Assembly: GCA_040772005.1 (NCBI GenBank)
Contig: JAXGYZ010000015.1
Span: 41,124-105,123, forward strand
Source of the DNA: MWBF01 sp040772005
GTDB taxonomy: Bacteria; Chloroflexota; Anaerolineae; CG2-30-64-16
Length of the DNA stretch: 64,000 bases
Direction of reading: 5' to 3'
Shown here: positions 8,316 through 15,879 of the stretch, piece after piece
Numbering within the stretch: position 1 is the stretch's first letter
Layout of the letters: every line of letters begins with the position of its first letter
Position numbers and translations under genes: made by a program
The notes under the pieces: generated by a model
Database searches by the model: none
What the model was told of the DNA's origin: nothing
The model's input: the letters and a program-made list of their open reading frames with translations, nothing else

Positions 8316-8330
8316 ATCGATTATATCGAT
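8316..8330 (-). promoter_or_regulatory. ATCGAT palindrome over a TATAAT -10 element
   Basis: ATCGAT-TAT-ATCGAT is a perfect inverted repeat. Read on the minus strand it contains TATAAT, about 30 nt upstream of the UroD-family gene start at 8289. A repressor site overlapping the -10 box is a reasonable inference. No good -35 element is visible. Confidence 0.35.
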
Positions 8331-8389
8331 TTACGGGCTTGCGGGGTTATTATCGCTTAAGTGGGCGGGGCGTCAAGCCGGGGGTGTTG

Positions 8390-8435
8390 CTGCAGGGAGG
8401 AGTCCGCATTTGAGAATGCGGACTCCTCCCTGCAG
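8390..8435. terminator. perfect 21-bp palindrome (repeat family B) after patatin gene
   Basis: Arms 8390-8410 and 8415-8435 (ctgcagggaggagtccgcat...) are perfectly complementary around a 4-nt loop, directly after the patatin stop. It belongs to a repeat family with a ggagtccgcatc/gatgcggactcc core, seen again at 51026, 58866 and 63293. It probably acts as a terminator here. Confidence 0.55.
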
Positions 8436-8439
8436 CCAT

Positions 8440-9627
8440 TTACTCGTCCAGGATCTTGCGCGCCCGCCGGTTAGCCAGGTCCATGTCGGTGGGTGCCTGC
8501 TCGACGCTGCGTGAGCTGATCTGCCGCAGATAGGCCTCAGCCGCCTGCTTGCCCGCCTCAATGATCGCCGCGCGGCGTTCAGGCAACATGTCGAACTCGG
8601 TTGTGCCGAACCCCTTGGCCGGCAGATGGACGACCAGATGGCCGAACTCCTCGATCGCGCCCCGATCGGCTGCGCGCGTCGCCGTTTCGACCAACCCCTG
8701 GATCCGGCGCACGGTGGCGAATTCCGAGAACCCACTGTGGAATAGGGCCGAGCCGGGCAGCGCCGGTGCGCCGGGCACGTCGACCGTCTCGTCGATCAGA
8801 AAGCCGATGACCTTGTCGTTCGGCTTCTCGCCCATGACCTTCTGCACCGCCGCGTCGGTGGAGACGAGCAGCTCGATGGGGAAGTTGCTCAACAGCCCCC
8901 CATCCACGACCGAATGGCCCGTCAGGTCACGGCCGCGGTACGGGCCCCAGTCCGCCTGCCAGACGACTTCCTCCCAGAGCAGCGGCACGCTCATCGACAT
9001 GCGCGCGGCCCACTCGACCGGCACGCCCGGCGCGGTGCGGTGATTCAAGACCAGCTTGCGCGCATCGGTCGTATCCGCGGCGATCAGCGTCAGCTCGCTG
9101 CCGGTCTGCTCCTGGAACTTTGCTAATGTCAACCCCGCGTATTGCCGCGGTTGGCCGTTGTGCGTGCCCGTATTCAGGGCCCGGCGCATCCAGTCCAGGA
9201 ACGCGTCTGCACCATACCACCCGCCGCGCTCGAAGAACGCCAGCAGGTGACACAGCCGGGGGCTCTTGGCCATCCCGCGGATGATGCGCTCGTCGATGGT
9301 GCGCTCAATGCGCTCGGGGATGCCGGGGATATCGATCCCGGCCAGCAGCTTCCGTAGTGCGCCGTCGTTTATTTCCAGGTCGCTGAATTTGCCCGGCTGG
9401 CCGAGGAACGTCGCGAAGATGGCCCGGCCATCTGCCGCGCGTTCCTCCAGCGCGGTCTGCACATCCGTGGTCTCATAGCCCGCGGCCAGCAGGGTGGCGG
9501 TAATGGCGCCCGCGGATGTGCCGAGCACCCGGCCCGCCGTGTGCCCCGCCTCTTCGAAGGCCTGCAGCGCGCCGACGAAAGCGAATCCCTTTGCCCCGCC
9601 CCCTTCAAAGACCAGATCATACTGCAT
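8440..9627 (-). CDS. patatin-like phospholipase
   Basis: This 395-aa serine lipid acyl hydrolase has a Ser-Asp dyad. The start at 9627 (MQYDLVFEGGG) has an AAGGAGG ribosome-binding site 7 nt upstream; longer frames lack one. The oxyanion loop GGGAKG, the nucleophile elbow LGTSAGAI (Gly-Thr-Ser-Ala-Gly) and the partner motif VVDGGLLSNFP (Asp-Gly-Gly) are all intact, so the enzyme should be active. No signal peptide is present, so action is cytoplasmic or at the inner membrane face unless exported otherwise. It is longer than minimal bacterial patatins, with an extra C-terminal helical region (ETATRAADRGAIEEFG). The physiological lipid is unknown. Confidence 0.9.
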   Translation of the reverse strand: MQYDLVFEGGGAKGFAFVGALQAFEEAGHTAGRVLGTSAGAITATLLAAGYETTDVQTALEERAADGRAIFATFLGQPGKFSDLEINDGALRKLLAGIDIPGIPERIERTIDERIIRGMAKSPRLCHLLAFFERGGWYGADAFLDWMRRALNTGTHNGQPRQYAGLTLAKFQEQTGSELTLIAADTTDARKLVLNHRTAPGVPVEWAARMSMSVPLLWEEVVWQADWGPYRGRDLTGHSVVDGGLLSNFPIELLVSTDAAVQKVMGEKPNDKVIGFLIDETVDVPGAPALPGSALFHSGFSEFATVRRIQGLVETATRAADRGAIEEFGHLVVHLPAKGFGTTEFDMLPERRAAIIEAGKQAAEAYLRQISSRSVEQAPTDMDLANRRARKILDE

Positions 9628-9841
9628 GACGCAACCTCCTTCATGCCTGTCGGCCCTCGCGGCCGCCCGTGCAACAGTCGGACTGGCTATGTACAAGTAT
9701 AAGACGCCCGGCCTGCAAATGCAAGGGCCTTGCCTGAATGAACAGGGCGAAATCATGTTGCACTCGTGCCTTCTGCCTGGCAGGCTCACCTGATGCACTC
9801 TGAAACCGCCCTGCCTGAATGAATACTTTGTGCGCTGCATC

Positions 9842-9850
9842 TGTTATACT
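9842..9850 (+). promoter_or_regulatory. possible extended -10 promoter
   Basis: TGTTATACT has the TGnTATAAT-like form of an extended -10 element, 35-45 nt upstream of the NIPSNAP start. No matching -35 was found. Confidence 0.35.
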
Positions 9851-9885
9851 GGGCACGTTCGTCACTTTCAGGAGGAGGAAATCAC

Positions 9886-10215
9886 ATGATCTACGAACTG
9901 CGCACCTACTGGGCGCACCCCGGCAAGATCGAGGCGCTGCACAACCGTTTCCGCACGTTGACGATGGGTATCTTTGCGCGGCGCGGAATGCAGGTTATCG
10001 GCTTTTGGACGCCGCAACCCGCGACGCCGGAGACCGGCGACCTGGTGTACTTGATGGCGTTTCCGGATGTGGCAGCAAAGGAGGCCGCGTGGGAGGGCTT
10101 TCGGGCCGATCCCGAGTGGGTGACGGGCCGGGCGGCCAGCGAGGTCGATGGCCCCCTTGCAGCGAAGGTCGTCAGTACCGTGCTCGTATCGACCGACTAC
10201 GCACCGCAACCCTGA
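9886..10215 (+). CDS. NIPSNAP family protein
   Basis: This small cytosolic protein of 109 aa has the NIPSNAP/ferredoxin-like alpha-beta fold. It starts MIYELRTYWAHPGKI and contains the family-typical stretch VIGFWTPQ ... DLVYLMAFPD ... AWEGFRADPEW. A strong AGGAGGAGG ribosome-binding site lies just upstream. The family is linked to dimeric alpha/beta-barrel proteins with poorly defined functions. The next gene, a methyltransferase-like protein, starts 10 nt after the stop with its own Shine-Dalgarno, so the two are probably cotranscribed. Confidence 0.88.
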   Translation: MIYELRTYWAHPGKIEALHNRFRTLTMGIFARRGMQVIGFWTPQPATPETGDLVYLMAFPDVAAKEAAWEGFRADPEWVTGRAASEVDGPLAAKVVSTVLVSTDYAPQP

Positions 10216-10224
10216 GGAGCCACC

Positions 10225-10989
10225 GTGTCCCTGACTTACGAGGCGCCCGACGGGCGCACTCACAAGATGGTCTTTGCCGATCCCTACCGGACGCTGGAGC
10301 CGCTCGCGGCCGAGATCGAAGTGGTCGAGGGCGGCTTGGCCGCGCTGGCGCAGGCGGGCATCCTGCCCCACACGAATTATGACCGCGCGAAGCTGCTGGC
10401 GCACCGTGCGGCAGTCGCAGAGCGGATGGACATCCCCTGGACGGCCATCACCCCGCGCATGCAGCGGCTGCTGTACGCCATCAACGCGATTGCGCAGCCG
10501 CAGGTGATGGTGGCGGTCGGGGTCTTCTGCGGCTTCACCTACATCTCCAACGCCGGCGCAGCCATCGGCCCCGGCGCCGCTTATCGCGCCCGGCGTCTCA
10601 CCGGCATCGAGATCGTGCCGGACGAGGCCGACCGCGCACGGCGCAACGTCGAGCAGTTCCGCAACGGGGACGAAGACTTCCCGGCGGCCATCCTCGGCGT
10701 CGACGGCCTGCCCTGGCTCGAGGCGTACGATCCCCGAGCGGACGGGCCGATCGACCTGCTCTACCTGGATGCCAACGACCCGAACCGCGACCACAAGTCC
10801 ATCTACCTCCAGCTCCTGCAGGCCGCGGAACACGCGCTGCGGCCCGGCGCGCTCGTGCTGGCACACAACTCGGTCAACTGCGCGGGCGAGCTGGCCGACT
10901 ACCTGGCCTACGTGCGCGACCCGGCGCACTGCCGTGCGAGCATGAACATGGTGATCGACGACCAGGGGCTCGAGGTGACGCTGGTGTAG
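10225..10989 (+). CDS. SAM-dependent O-methyltransferase-like protein
   Basis: This 254-aa protein has a class I methyltransferase-like Rossmann fold. The GTG start at 10225 is supported by GAGGAG six bases before it. VMVAVGVFCGFTYISNAGAA occupies the motif I position but does not match the usual E-X-G-X-G pattern well. GIEIVPDEADRARRN is an acidic ribose-binding loop, and PIDLLYLDANDP followed by ALRPGALVLAHNS fits motifs II-III of the caffeoyl-CoA/catechol O-methyltransferase group. It follows the NIPSNAP gene in the same transcript. Substrate unknown; the atypical motif I leaves some doubt about SAM binding. Confidence 0.7.
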   Translation: MSLTYEAPDGRTHKMVFADPYRTLEPLAAEIEVVEGGLAALAQAGILPHTNYDRAKLLAHRAAVAERMDIPWTAITPRMQRLLYAINAIAQPQVMVAVGVFCGFTYISNAGAAIGPGAAYRARRLTGIEIVPDEADRARRNVEQFRNGDEDFPAAILGVDGLPWLEAYDPRADGPIDLLYLDANDPNRDHKSIYLQLLQAAEHALRPGALVLAHNSVNCAGELADYLAYVRDPAHCRASMNMVIDDQGLEVTLV

Positions 10990-10997
10990 GTAGGGCG

Positions 10998-11290
10998 TTG
11001 CAGGGGCGAAGGAAACCGCCGCGGCCCGTGGTACCTGCACTCACGATGGATGCCCGGCACGACGTTGTCGAACAGATAGCGCTGAGGGTTTCCTTCGCCC
11101 ACGCGTCCCATAGGACGCACCCAACGCGCATCATGTGCAGGCTAAATCGTCATCAGCGCAAGGGCGAGGCCGGCACCGACGATATGCTGCACCCGACGGT
11201 CAGGATATCAGGGCGTGTTCGTGAGTCCACAGCGGCCCCTGCGTGCCGGCCTCGCCCCTACTTGGCGTTCTTTGCGTCTTTGCGTGAGAC
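10998..11290. repeat. about 260-bp dispersed repeat, copy 1 (family F)
   Basis: This 313-nt gap holds no gene. It begins with aggggcgaaggaaaccgc (around 11003) and contains ggtcaggatatcagggcgtg (around 11200-11219), then a ttggcgttctttgcgtctttgcgtgag unit. The first two blocks recur in the same order at 33038-33260, about 22 kb away, suggesting two diverged copies of one element. Confidence 0.55.
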
Positions 11291-11302
11291 TCGCATCCCC
11301 GC

Positions 11303-12433
11303 TCAGTCCCAGATCGTCGCGGCGATATACCGCTCGCCATCCGGCGCATCATTGAAGTAGTACACCGTCACGAAACGCCCGTCGCTGCGCTGCACCGTGC
11401 GAGGATAGCCGAGGTCACGGTTGCCCCCGTCCGCGCGCAGCACGCGCTCCTCACCCCAGGTCGCGCCGCCGTCCTCGCTCAGGCGGGCGCGGATGCCATA
11501 GGGCGCATTGCGGTACCCGTACGTAAGACACAGGCCCGTCGGCTGGCCCGCCACAGCAATCAGCGCGGGCGGATTGCCCCAGCTGCCCGTGTGGGCCACC
11601 GGCCGCCCCATGTGCTGCCACGACTCGCCTGCATCATCCGACGCGTACAGGTCGATCCACATCCGCTCCGCGCCACCAGGCTCCCGCCCGCGACAGCGGA
11701 TGGCCGTCACGATCCGGGAGACGCCGGGCATCCCCGGCCGCGCGATGCGCACGCTCGACGGCATGATGGCGAACCCCTCCGGCTCCAGCCCGATCCACGA
11801 GATGAAGCGCCAGGACTGCCCGCCGTCCGTCGTGCGCACGCAGAAGGGTCGGCCCTCCCGGCCGTCCGTCTTGGCCGCAGTCAGGCAGAGCAGCGCGTCG
11901 CGCGGTCCGAGGACGAGGCAGTCCGTGCGGGCCGCGATGCCCGGCAGCTCGAAGTCCCCCAGCGTGTATGGGCCCTGCCAGGAGTGGCAGCGGTCGTGCG
12001 AGGTGTAGAACCAGGAGACGGCGCCGGCCTCAAGTCCCGTGCGGCCGCAGAGCAGCGCGAAGTCCGGCTGGGTGAAATCCACCCCGGGGCAGGGCTCCGG
12101 CCGGGCCGGCTGCCCCGCGGCCAGCGCGGTCCCCGCGCGCAGCGCCGGCTCGACGTGCTCGTCAGCCGATAGCGCGCGTCCGCCCGGCGAGGCCACCGGC
12201 ATCGGCGCGACATCCCAGGTCAGCCCGCCGTCCCGGCTGCGCGCGTGCAACGTCACGAACGGGTGCGCGTGGTCACACGCATGGCCGGTCGCCGGGACCT
12301 TGAGCCTGCCCGCGACAAAGCCGACGACGATCTCATCGCGGCCACCCGCGCCCCGCCACGACCAGATGCCGTAATTGGCCGGCCACCCCGCGAAGCCTCC
12401 CGCCTCGCGATACACAATGACATGCTCCACCAC
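11303..12433 (-). CDS. sialidase/BNR-repeat protein
   Basis: This six-bladed beta-propeller protein of about 376 aa belongs to the sialidase/neuraminidase superfamily. At least four Asp-box motifs are readable: SRDGGLTW, TTDGGQSW, SDDAGESW and SEDGGATW. The GTG start at 12433 is chosen for the GGAGG nine bases upstream; GTG at 12430 is an alternative. No signal peptide is visible, which is unusual for a sialidase and may mean an intracellular glycosidase or a non-catalytic propeller. The arginine triad typical of true sialidases cannot be assigned with certainty. It is divergent from the gene at 12661. Confidence 0.8.
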   Translation of the reverse strand: MVEHVIVYREAGGFAGWPANYGIWSWRGAGGRDEIVVGFVAGRLKVPATGHACDHAHPFVTLHARSRDGGLTWDVAPMPVASPGGRALSADEHVEPALRAGTALAAGQPARPEPCPGVDFTQPDFALLCGRTGLEAGAVSWFYTSHDRCHSWQGPYTLGDFELPGIAARTDCLVLGPRDALLCLTAAKTDGREGRPFCVRTTDGGQSWRFISWIGLEPEGFAIMPSSVRIARPGMPGVSRIVTAIRCRGREPGGAERMWIDLYASDDAGESWQHMGRPVAHTGSWGNPPALIAVAGQPTGLCLTYGYRNAPYGIRARLSEDGGATWGEERVLRADGGNRDLGYPRTVQRSDGRFVTVYYFNDAPDGERYIAATIWD

Positions 12434-12606
12434 GGTTGTCTGCCTCCACAAGTGTGTGTCTCGCCTCCCGGTGCACCAGCCTAATGATACGCGTGGCCGC
12501 TCCATGCGTCAACCGATTTGCAGCAATTGGATCGCAGCCCTCCTACCAAATATCCACCTATCTTCCGCGTGCTCCGCGTCTTCCGCGGTTGCCCGCAGCA
12601 ACACAC

Positions 12607-12635
12607 TTGACAGAACTAATGTTCCAGCCTATAAT
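12607..12635 (+). promoter_or_regulatory. consensus sigma-70 promoter
   Basis: TTGACA (12607-12612), a 17-nt spacer, then TATAAT (12630-12635): a perfect match to the housekeeping consensus with optimal spacing, ending 25 nt before the ATG at 12661. Transcription should begin near 12642, giving a very short 5' leader. Confidence 0.85.
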
Positions 12636-12660
12636 CGTACAAGACATAAGGGAGAGTGCT

Positions 12661-13224
12661 ATGAGACGCTATCAGACTGTCACCCGCTGGCCGGACAACT
12701 CTCGCAGCACAGCGCATGCCGCCCAGAAGCGGCGCCGCGATGACGCCGAGTTCACGCGCACTTGTCGCGCGGCGTTGCAGTCTGCGGGGTTCACTGTCGA
12801 TATCGGCAAGCAGTTCTTCGCCGATGCCGGCGTTGAGGTGGATCTGATCGCCACCAACCGCCAGGGCATCAGTTTCTATATTACCTGTCGCGGCACGGAG
12901 CAGGGGGCGCATCCCGGGATGGCGAGGCCGTCTGCCGCGCGGGCCTATCAGAAGGCCATCGGCCGGGCCTCCGCGCTGCATGCGCAGGGGTGGGGACCAT
13001 CCCTCCTGTTGACCACGTTCGCGCCCGACACGGAACGGTCGCGCGCCCTGCTGGCCGCGGTTAATCCGGAGGTGCTATTCGACGTGGTCAACCCGCTGAC
13101 CGATGTCTACCGGCTGCGCTGGCTGGCCCGCGCCGATGAGCGGCAGCTTGCGGCCGATCTGGATCGGCGCCGCAAGCCGTCCGGCCAGCGGCGAAATGAC
13201 AGAACGCTGATGACGCAGATATGA
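12661..13224 (+). CDS. small protein with degenerate PD-(D/E)XK-like fold
   Basis: I do not recognise a named family for this 187-aa basic protein. The start at 12661 has GGGAGAG upstream and a perfect promoter. The core AALQSAGFTVDIGKQFF then AGVEVDLIATNRQGIS then FYITCRGT follows the helix-strand-strand pattern of restriction-endonuclease-like folds (compare GVEVDxxA...YVECKG). The usual Glu-X-Lys is replaced here by Thr-Cys-Arg. It may be a catalytically dead nuclease-fold protein that binds nucleic acid; this is an inference. The basic ends (AAQKRRRDD, DRRRKPSGQRR) support nucleic acid contact. No partner gene adjoins it. Confidence 0.6.
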   Translation: MRRYQTVTRWPDNSRSTAHAAQKRRRDDAEFTRTCRAALQSAGFTVDIGKQFFADAGVEVDLIATNRQGISFYITCRGTEQGAHPGMARPSAARAYQKAIGRASALHAQGWGPSLLLTTFAPDTERSRALLAAVNPEVLFDVVNPLTDVYRLRWLARADERQLAADLDRRRKPSGQRRNDRTLMTQI

Positions 13225-13322
13225 CTGGATCATAGAACGCTGATGACGCTGATTAGACTGATTTGACTGCTCTTATAATTGATCTGGTAAATCAGTTACA
13301 TCTGCGTCATCAGCGTCCCATC
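13199..13322. repeat. agaacgctgatgacgctgat inverted repeat, copy 1 (family D)
   Basis: Direct units (acagaacgctgatgacgcagat, tagaacgctgatgacgctgatt) are followed by an inverted unit (atctgcgtcatcagcgt) near 13302-13318, so the segment can fold on itself. It overlaps the last codons of the upstream gene. Related copies lie at 29479-29603 and 45628-45722. Confidence 0.6.
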
Positions 13323-13331
13323 AGCCCCGGG

Positions 13332-14102
13332 CTAACGCTCCCTGCCGACTGCGGGGAACCTGTCGCTGTCGCCGAGACGCTGACCTTCCCGCAGGCCAAG
13401 CGGATCCGTCACAACATGCTTTGCGCCGGTGTACGTCGTGTCCGCATCCATGTAGATGATGATGTGGGCGACCCGCGCCTCGTCCGTATCGTTCGAGTTC
13501 GCCATGTGGGCGCACAGGCCGTTGTGGAACGTGCAGTCGCCTGCGCGCAGCGGCAGCGTCACGCGGGGGCTGTAGACCAGCTCAGGCCAGAGCTCCATCA
13601 GGTCGTCGTGGTCGGCCAGGTTTTGCGGCCGCAGGTCGCCGCGCTTGTGCGTGCCCGGAATGAAGGTCATGCACCCGCGCTCCACCGGCACATCCACCAG
13701 CGCGATCCACGCTGACAGCGTGTGCCGCGTATTGCCGTGCGGCCAGTATGGGAAATCCTGGTGATACTCCGTCGGGGCCTTGTTGTGCGGCTGTTTGATG
13801 AGCAGGTGATCGTGCCAGATGCGCAGCGGAATGCCTGCCAGCCGTTCCGCGATGCCCGCGACGTTCGGGTGCAGCGTCAACTGCTTCATCGTCTCGCTCT
13901 CCACCCAGGCATTCACGAGCTGGGTGAAGATGGGGCCCTGATGGAGTGACTGCATCGACTTCTGCAGGTCGACTGCGGCGCGGCGATACTCCTCAGCTTC
14001 CTCGCGCGATATCACCCCGGGGACCTTCACAAAGCCCTGGTTGCGATAGGACTGTACCAGGTCGTCGGTGAGCGTGTCGGGCGTGGTGCGGACCGTTGCC
14101 AT
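13332..14102 (-). CDS. phytanoyl-CoA dioxygenase (PhyH) family protein
   Basis: This Fe(II)/2-oxoglutarate-dependent oxygenase of 256 aa has a double-stranded beta-helix fold and acts in the cytoplasm. The iron-binding facial triad is readable as YHQDFPYW (His-X-Asp) and the distal His in FHNGLCAHMANSN. An Arg about ten residues later (DEARVAHII) fits the 2-oxoglutarate ligand. The start at 14102 follows GGGAGGA with good spacing. PhyH paralogues are frequent in Chloroflexota, where substrates are mostly unknown (general knowledge). The neighbours give no specific pathway. Confidence 0.9.
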   Translation of the reverse strand: MATVRTTPDTLTDDLVQSYRNQGFVKVPGVISREEAEEYRRAAVDLQKSMQSLHQGPIFTQLVNAWVESETMKQLTLHPNVAGIAERLAGIPLRIWHDHLLIKQPHNKAPTEYHQDFPYWPHGNTRHTLSAWIALVDVPVERGCMTFIPGTHKRGDLRPQNLADHDDLMELWPELVYSPRVTLPLRAGDCTFHNGLCAHMANSNDTDEARVAHIIIYMDADTTYTGAKHVVTDPLGLREGQRLGDSDRFPAVGRER

Positions 14103-14250
14103 TGCTGAATCCTCCCTGTTGACAAATCGTGCTCAATAACAGTGCGAGTATAAGCGGATTCTCCGGCAATCATAGTAGCTTGGCCCACAAATGACAGACC
14201 CGAGCGCATCTAAGTACAACCACTTAGATAGCGCCGGATGCGAACGGCTG

Positions 14251-14363
14251 TCCTCACCCCCCGGCCCCCTCTCCTGAACGTGCGAGCGTGCGAACCTGCG
14301 GTTCGCCCACGCTCGCCCCAGTTCAGGAGAGGGGGAGGCGGCCTTAGGGGGCCGGGGGTCAGG
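14251..14363. repeat. long nested palindrome of REP family A
   Basis: Outer arms ccccctctcctgaac (ending 14279) and gttcaggagaggggg (from 14321) enclose a second inverted repeat (gcgagcgtg / cacgctcgc) and a central cgaac-gttcg hairpin. Together with A3 next to it, this fills much of the 359-nt gap between the PhyH and serine protease genes. Confidence 0.6.
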
Positions 14364-14404
14364 TTCGTGAGCGGCGTCATCCGACAGCATCATCGTGGTC
14401 GTAC

Positions 14405-14455
14405 AAAAAACCCCCCCTCTCCGGGACCGCAGTCCAGGAGAGGGGGCAGGGGGGT
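14405..14455 (-). terminator. REP-derived intrinsic terminator after serine protease
   Basis: Read on the minus strand, a stem of cccctctcctgga / tcccggagagggg with a short loop is followed by GGGTTTTTTG, giving a G/C-rich hairpin plus T tract just after the protease stop at 14462. It is a family A palindrome that doubles as a classical terminator. Confidence 0.7.
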
Positions 14456-14461
14456 GAGGTT

Positions 14462-15664
14462 CTACTTCACCGTCAGGGCGCCCAGTTCATCGCCCCGGAT
14501 GATGTTCGCTATGGGGCTGAAGATGAACGTCTTGTTGTCGGAGCTGCCGCCCCACAGGATCCCCTGCAGGGCCACGCTGCCGGTCCCGCTGAAGACCGGT
14601 GAGCCGCTGTCGCCGCTCATCACCGTGGCCGATACCCAACTCTGGCAGAGTTGGACGATGTTGCTGCCGGAGACGCCCGTGTCGACACAGGTGCGGGTGA
14701 CCTTCCCCTGAGACCAGCCGCTCGTGCGGCCAACCTTGTTGACCGTGTCGCCCACTTTGTGCGTGCCTGTGCCGGAGATGCTAAAGCTGCCGGTGATCTC
14801 GAGCGAGCCATTGTTTGCCCCGGTCGTCTTCGCAATCGCTCCCAGCGTGAAGTCCGTCGTGTTGAGCCTGACGAATGCGCTGTCGCTGTAGCGGCACACC
14901 TTGCCCTTGATGGTGCGCGGGCACTTGGCCTTGCTGTAGGTGGGGTCGGCGGTCTCGACGCCGATGACGGTGGAGTCGACTGCCTGCGTGGGCTGCCAGT
15001 ACTGCGTGCTCTCCACGCCGCCCTGCTTCGTCGTGCAGTGCGAGTTGGTGACGAAGCCGGCGACGGCCCCACGCGTGGCATTGAAGCCGTAAGTGCAAAG
15101 ATAGCCGGGGAAGTTGATCTGCAATCCGCCCTGCAAGGGCCGCACCCGATCACGCAGCGTCGCCAGTTGGAGCACGGGCGGCGTTTCCACGATTTCCACG
15201 GCTTTCAGCGGAATCTGCAGCCGCATTAGCGCCTGGATGACGGCTGCCCCAGCCGCCTTGTCCTCGACACCGATGGCTACACGGTTCAGCGTTTCGTCCA
15301 CATCCGTGAAGACGACGCCGGGCAGGTCGAATACCGCCCCGGCCTTATCCTGCCAGGCCTTCAGTTGTGCAAAACCGTACTGCCCTTGTCGCACCTGGAT
15401 GCCGCGGGCCGGCAGCCCTTCTGCGCCGAACGCGGCGGCCAGCGCGCGTTCCACTGCGGGCCGGCTTTCCAGGTTGGTCAGAAATACGTTGAGCGTGTCG
15501 TTCTCGACGAACGCGCCCCCGAAACCAGGGACCTGGCGGTCGATCGCCAGGTTGAGTTCATCTACTGTGTCAGGTCCGGCTGCGCCAGCGGTAGCCCAGC
15601 CGCTTGCCAACAACAGCGCCAGTATGCCGACGATCACGAAGAATCTCGCGATTTTGGGTGGCAT
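14462..15664 (-). CDS. secreted chymotrypsin-fold (S1-type) serine protease
   Basis: This exported serine endopeptidase of about 400 aa starts at 15664 (MPPKIARFF), with GGAGG six bases upstream. A hydrophobic signal segment (FFVIVGILALLLASGW) ends near ATAGAAG. An N-terminal propeptide-like domain of roughly 150 residues precedes the protease domain, as in alpha-lytic protease/streptogrisin relatives. The catalytic triad is readable: His in TNSHCTT, Asp in RYSDSAFVRL and Ser in MSGDSGSPVF. Cysteine pairs in the protease domain suggest disulphides (CTYGF ... SHC; KCPRTIKGKVC). The terminator at 14405 is adjacent. Confidence 0.88.
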   Translation of the reverse strand: MPPKIARFFVIVGILALLLASGWATAGAAGPDTVDELNLAIDRQVPGFGGAFVENDTLNVFLTNLESRPAVERALAAAFGAEGLPARGIQVRQGQYGFAQLKAWQDKAGAVFDLPGVVFTDVDETLNRVAIGVEDKAAGAAVIQALMRLQIPLKAVEIVETPPVLQLATLRDRVRPLQGGLQINFPGYLCTYGFNATRGAVAGFVTNSHCTTKQGGVESTQYWQPTQAVDSTVIGVETADPTYSKAKCPRTIKGKVCRYSDSAFVRLNTTDFTLGAIAKTTGANNGSLEITGSFSISGTGTHKVGDTVNKVGRTSGWSQGKVTRTCVDTGVSGSNIVQLCQSWVSATVMSGDSGSPVFSGTGSVALQGILWGGSSDNKTFIFSPIANIIRGDELGALTVK

Positions 15665-15807
15665 CCAGAGCCTCCGTTGGGGAAAGGGGGGATGTGTGCA
15701 CCAGGAAATGCATGCACTCAATATATGGTAGCATATCTTTCGCAAATGCACAAATGTCGCGCTCATTGCGGATACAGTATGAGGAGGGAAGATGACAGAC
15801 GGCGGGC

Positions 15808-15842
15808 GGATTGAAGATTACAGATTGAAGATTGAAGATTAT
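15808..15842. repeat. gattgaagatt repeat (family C)
   Basis: gattgaagattacagattgaagattgaagatt occupies the gap upstream of the LigD-type gene, whose ribosome-binding region starts about 20 nt later. Confidence 0.55.
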
Positions 15843-15879
15843 GGATCGGTTGTCAGATGCACAGGAGAGTGGAGGAGAT

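Noticed and set aside
6049..8316. 755-codon open frame on the plus strand opposite the two UroD-family genes
   Set aside because: It is the antisense shadow of high-GC coding DNA; its translation is His/Arg/Val-rich and resembles no protein, while the minus-strand frames have clear family motifs and ribosome-binding sites.
9628..9840. N-terminal extension of the patatin to 9840
   Set aside because: It has no ribosome-binding site and no patatin similarity, while ATG at 9627 has AAGGAGG at ideal spacing.
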